A DNA stretch of 64,000 nt, taken from assembly GCA_007922305.1 (NCBI GenBank), contig ML677358.1, forward strand, positions 15,893,564-15,957,563, in the 5' to 3' direction. This document shows positions 59,949 through 64,000 of this stretch, piece after piece. The position numbers and the translations under genes are program-made. Origin of the DNA: Dermatemys mawii (taxonomy: Eukaryota > Chordata > Testudines > Dermatemydidae). The number at the start of each line of letters is the position of its first letter. The first letter of the stretch is position 1. Under the pieces are notes generated by a model, which had not been told where the DNA came from, ran no database searches, and worked only from the letters and a program-made list of their open reading frames with translations.

Positions 59949-61399
59949 ATGATCATTACAGTGCCTAAGACAGAAAAAATGGCCAACCCTCTCTCTCTAT
60001 TGAGCTATGTCTCCATCACACACTCTTTAGGCAGAAGGCAGAATCTTCTACTATATGCAGTTTGTTTTCTTAATCTGTGCATCAGGGCAGAGGGATTGGC
60101 GCTGGCTCTGAGCAGGCTGCCGACTCAGCCAGCGCGGGCCATAAATACTTTATGCTGAGAAAAAGGCTTCCCGGGCTTTGCTTCCCAGCCAGTCTGCAGA
60201 TGGAGGAAGCTTTTCAGGAGCATGTCCGCCATGGCTGTACGTGTCCTGCATAGTGAGCACTCCTGAAGCCTAGCGCATGGCTCCTGACGCTGAAAGGTGA
60301 TAACAAACCGCTTTGCTCTTCAGCAGTGTTCGTTTAGGGGAATGGTCCCCAAACGGCGGGGGGCACCAGACAAGTGATGGACAGGAAAAACAGCCCACTT
60401 CAACTGATCAGTTTAAGCTCTAGCTATCAGCAGAGCTGCACCAAAAGCACTGAGTTTAATTTTATAAGCACTGTTGCAGGAAAGTTGGTGTTTTCATTGC
60501 AGAAATGGCTTTTTCCCCCAGAAAAAAATGGCTGCTTTCCACTTGAGAAAATTGCCTCTTTGTGTTCACAAATAAAATGAAACTGTTCTGCATCTGAGCA
60601 AGCCCATGAAAACGTGATCCTCACCTAGTTTAAATCAGCATACCTCCTGGAGCTATGCCGACTGGCTTACAGCAGCCAAGGGGGCTGCTCCCTTGTGGAG
60701 TCAGGTTTGCCAGGACAAAGTATTTTGTGTTTTCCTCTTTTTAGAAATCAAGAAGGCTTGGCAAGTAGAGGAACTGTTTGTTTTTGTGGGCTTTAATTTT
60801 TAAGTTCCAGTCTTTATCTTTAGAAGCATCAGCCTCTCAAGTCAGAGAGGGGAGCACAGCCAATAGTGTCAGAGGAGTAAGTTTAGAAACCCCTGGGATT
60901 CATTTCTTTTGACATTGCTAACATTCTACGTAACCTTGGATTCATGTTTCTCCATGTCTTATGCAAGGGATTTAACTTGGCCACCATCAGTAGTGGCAGA
61001 ACATCAGGTCTCTGTCAGGCAGAGGAGAATCTTTGACTAAAAGTAAGTGACACTCATGTGACCTCTCTGAAAGTTAAAACGGGAAAGACAGCTGCCACCT
61101 AAAGTGTTCTTTCTTTTGTGAGCATCAGCCCAGATTCTTTTGTTAGAAAATGCCCTGGCTTGGAAATGGTTGAGTGAGTGTGTGGCACAGAGTATCCCAG
61201 GGCGGCAGTGAAGGCAAAAAACAAGTCAGTTTCTCTAGCTTAGCAGAGGTAAGAATTTTTCCCACACTGTTGTATCAGTGTGGCACTAGAGAACATCGTT
61301 TTCAATATACAGGCTGATACCTGCTCTTCAGAAGGCTGTATGATATGCAGTATTTTCCATATTGCTATATGTGTGGCTGGGGTAGTTTGATGATGTACA

Positions 61400-61490
61400 T
61401 GTAATAAGCTTCAGGCGCTCAGCCCCTATGGTGATAAGTGCAGTATAAGAACCTATATAGAATATGCTAAAGTGCGTTTATCATACACCT
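61400..61490 (+). repeat. LINE/SINE 3' tail
   Basis: GCTTCAGGCGCTCAGCCCCT ATGGTGATAAGTGCAGTATA and AGAACCTATATAGAATA resemble the end of a dispersed reptile SINE. Confidence 0.5.
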
Positions 61491-63189
61491 TTGACTGCCC
61501 CACTAATCCATCTCACATGAAGCTACAATTCTAACATTTTAAACCTCTGAGCAGCTTCAGCAAGATTCCTTTTTAATTTAACCCTTCCTTCTCACCAAAT
61601 TGTTACTGGTCGGAGATGCAGGGTCCCCTCTATTCAGACCACACCAGCAATTGGTTTAAAGTGCAATGTCTTGACAGATTTCCAGTGGGGTATTTACAGC
61701 ACTGGCTTCTGGTCCTGATAAAGTTTCCAAGACTACATGCCTTGTGAACACGATGTTATTATGTGGAAAGAGGTATTTGGGGCTATCTTTAAGGTTTTAA
61801 AATTGCCAGTTAGATGTTTCCTCTCCCTGAGCGGTCTGTACAGCTGAACTTATGAGGCAGAATTGCTTTACAGAAGAGAGAGACAATATATTTATCAATG
61901 AGGTGTCTAAAGACTCTATACATTCTAAGATAGCTTGTATGTTATTGGGTATATACCATGTGATACATACTGCTGGTGTGTACTATGGAGGTTTTATCCA
62001 CACTCATAATAATTCCGTCGTAAGGAGCAATCTTACTGTGGTTTACCAGGAGTAACACATGCCAATAAAAGCTTTATGGCACACGTCACCATCATGTGCG
62101 ATTCAAATAGTCATTAATATGACTGCATCTATTAACTGTTTCTAAAGTATTAGTTTTCGCAGTGTGGTTCCCCTCAAATTTGCAGTGCTTTGAGGGTGGA
62201 ATAGATCCAGGGATTATGGATTATTCTGGTTAGGACTATAACAAAATCTACATTCTTTTCAGTGAGAAGAATAAAGGACTTACTTGACATCTCTGGTTAG
62301 CAATTTTCTTTGGCACTCAGATTCCAGTTTCTTCCAGAAACAAAATATTCCTCTTCCTCTGTTGCTAGACCCTGGCTTTTTTGCATCCAGCACAGCTCAG
62401 GATGGAGACTAGTGCAAATATGTGTGGCAGGCTAGTCTCCTTCTACAATGTAGAGCCCCCTCAAGGTTGCTCTACATTATGCCACACCTCCTCCATTCAG
62501 GGATCACTGAAGCGTAGGAACTCCCCAGCCATGCCCCCGCCTCTCTTTGATGCAGGAAGCTGGCAGGAAGGTGGCATAGGAGCCATTACAGTTCCTGCAT
62601 ACTCCTCAAAGATTCCCTTTTTGAGGCAATTCTCAGGGGGATGGATCCCAACCATGTTAAAGCTTGTTTTGCAGCAGAGGACCAATCCAAAACAGATTGA
62701 GAACACTGGAGGATCAGGGTTTCTATGTGATGGTGCCTTTCCCTCTTTCTCTCACTTTCTTTCAGTCCTTTTCTTTCTCCCTCTGCCCCTCCTTCATGTT
62801 ACAGTGAGGATAGGTCTATTTTGCTATTATAATCAGACGCGACACATTAGTGATTCTGTGGCAAAGAAGAAGGCAGCTTCTGCTGGAAGACATCTTGGAA
62901 AGGCACTTGGGCAGAGGGCCTCCTTTAGAAAGAGCCCCTTCATTAATACACAGTGGCAGGAACCGGGAGAGACGCTTTTCCCAAGAAGTCAAGCCTGAAG
63001 ATAATAGGAGACTCCAGGCATATCTTCTTTTTGAAACACCTTGCATCTTGTTCCCTTCAGAGTGAATCCCTAGCACCTTATGATGACAGGTGCTACTTTA
63101 CATTCAGCTGGAGCTGTCTGATCTACTGTAATTTGGAAACACTTGTCATGCTTTGTAAAGTTTGACGTAAGCAAAAACCACGCTACTGA

Positions 63190-63290
63190 GAGGAAGGAAG
63201 GGCTTGTGGCTAACGCACTCGATAGTATCTCAGGAGCTCTGGGTTCAGCTCTGTAGGGCCTTGGGGAAGTCACTTAGGTTATATTTACAC
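63190..63290 (+). repeat. Core-SINE (MIR-like) fragment
   Basis: GCTTGTGGCTAACGCACTCG, ATCTCAGGAGCTCTGGGTTC and GCCTTGGGGAAGTCACTTAG give the tRNA-like head, B box and start of the core. Confidence 0.6.
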
Positions 63291-63570
63291 CACATGCTAA
63301 GCCCGAGCGTTGATTTAGTTTTGAGCCTGAGCCCTCTTCCTTCCCTCCACAAAATCCATCAGCTTGGGTCAGCAAGCTCTCAGGACGCGAGTTCTAGGCT
63401 CCTGCTACGGTCAGGGCCCAAGTCTTGCTGTGTCTCAGATCCAATCCTGTTGTTTTCCGCTGTGAACGAAGGTCAAACGTCAGACCCAAGTCAGAAATTC
63501 CGCTCAGTGCCGCATGGACACGTTAGCATGGCTCTGAAACCCAGGGTCAACCCAGGTGTACAAGGCAGTG
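63278..63570. mobile_element. Possible TIR element
   Basis: GGTTATATTTACACCACATG at the left and GGCAGTGTGGACGCTTA at the right are weakly related by inversion, and the interior (CAAACGTCAGACCCAAGTC, CCGCTCAGTGCCGCATGG, GAAACCCAGGGTCAACCC) resembles a dispersed turtle repeat I recall. Ends and class are uncertain. The 125-codon frame at 63204-63581 runs through it. Confidence 0.35.
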
Positions 63571-63599
63571 TGGACGCTTAAGCACAAGCTTGGAAACAC

Positions 63600-63710
63600 C
63601 GAGTCCACAATGCAGAGGTAACTGGGTGAAATTAAATATCCCATGCTATACAGGAGGTCAGAGTGGATGATCTAATGGTCCTTTCTGGCGTAAAATTTTC
63701 TGAAACTGTC
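63600..63710 (+). mobile_element. CR1 3' tail, sense
   Basis: GAGGTAACTGGGTGAAATTA, CCATGCTATACAGGAGGTCA GAGTGGATGATCTAATGG and TCCTTTCTGGCGTAAAATTT match the CR1 3'-UTR more closely than the copy at 23930. Confidence 0.75.
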
Positions 63711-64000
63711 CACACTCAGTGACGTACCCTAGAAATTATGTTGGGAAGGAAGCTAAATAAATTTTAATGACAGTCTTTTATTTTATTTTCTCACCCCACT
63801 CTCTCCGCAAGCTTTCAATCTTGCCTCCAATTCTGCAGAGGATTCTTGCTCTGCAGGGTGAATTCCATTAACTCACATTTAGTTTCTGTTCTGGTTTTGC
63901 ATTGGGAGACAAGACATTATTCTCGCCCACCACCAGCCAGCCACTGTCCAAAGCTATTTCATGCCCTACTCACTTCTGTCTGTTTTTGGAGACACTTATA

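Larger units (their letters stand above)
57852..64000 (+). other. GRIA1: GRIA1 intron 5, 5' part
   Basis: Begins with a consensus GTGAGT directly after the TTG codon that ends exon 5. No sequence resembling exon 6, which should start GFMDIDLNKF, was found to the end of the window, so the intron is at least 6,149 bp. Repeats include an antisense LTR-like element (59575-59948), core-SINE tails (about 59340-59510, 61400-61490 and 63190-63290), a possible TIR element (about 63278-63570) and a CR1 tail (about 63600-63710). A 205-codon open frame at 62381-62998 is not convincing. The stretches 57852-59340 and 59950-61400 hold nothing I recognise. Confidence 0.85.

Noticed and set aside
62381..62998. 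205-codon plus-strand open frame, the longest non-microsatellite frame
   Set aside because: No recognisable domain, overlapping frames on both strands, and location inside GRIA1 intron 5. A protein search would be decisive; a significant hit would reverse this.
57852..64000. GRIA1 exon 6 in the downstream 6 kb
   Set aside because: The ATG-containing frame at 57857-58051 begins MDIC, which briefly recalls GFMDIDL, but the rest does not match and it starts inside the donor region.

Overview
This is a piece of vertebrate nuclear genome. Almost all of it is intron of one gene on the + strand: GRIA1, the AMPA-type glutamate receptor subunit GluA1. Three consecutive coding exons are certain: exon 3 (50250-50489), exon 4 (52560-52744) and exon 5 (57798-57851). 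They keep the classic GRIA exon lengths (240, 185 and 54 bp) and phases (1-1, 1-0, 0-0). Their translation is much closer to GluA1 than to GluA2, GluA3 or GluA4. The exons encode roughly residues 74-233 of the extracellular amino-terminal domain. Exons 1-2 and exons 6 onward were not found, so the first ~50 kb is read as the 3' part of a very long intron 2, and the last ~6 kb as the start of intron 5.

The repeats point to a reptile, most probably a turtle, with a crocodilian as the alternative. There are many CR1 LINE 3' ends of several ages, some ending in octamer repeats such as ATTCTATG or TTATGTTC. There are several short inverted-repeat elements of kinds I associate with turtle genomes, including TIRs of the types GGGTGACCAGA, GGGGTTGCCA, CAGGGGCGGCT and TGGATCTACAAAG, and palindromes around GGTGCCTAACTCCCATT. 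MIR-like core-SINEs and LTR-like solo elements are also present. Alu, B1 and L1 are absent. These family assignments come from memory, not from a database search.

Layout: 1-50249 is intron 2. It carries a head-to-head inverted retroposon (5293-5501), a GATA/G-rich minisatellite (5968-6488), a GC-rich element (about 12541-13338), a well-preserved antisense CR1 (about 21975-22535), an ~865 bp TIR element (25454-26318), a decayed ~30 bp minisatellite (about 29876-30590), a young sense CR1 (about 31425-31882), two antisense CR1 copies (46-47.5 kb) and a UG/GA tract (49309-49712). From 50250 to 57851 lie the three exons with introns 3 (2,070 bp) and 4 (5,053 bp). From 57852 to 64000 is intron 5 with an antisense LTR-like element and SINE/CR1 tails.

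No second protein-coding gene is supported. The long open frames other than the exons are repeat-driven or unsupported. The most interesting points are the unusually weak 5' splice site of GRIA1 exon 4 with a better GTGAGT 131 nt downstream, the inverted retroposon with a 13-bp target duplication and a hammerhead-like motif, the decayed minisatellite, and the UG-rich tract just upstream of exon 3.
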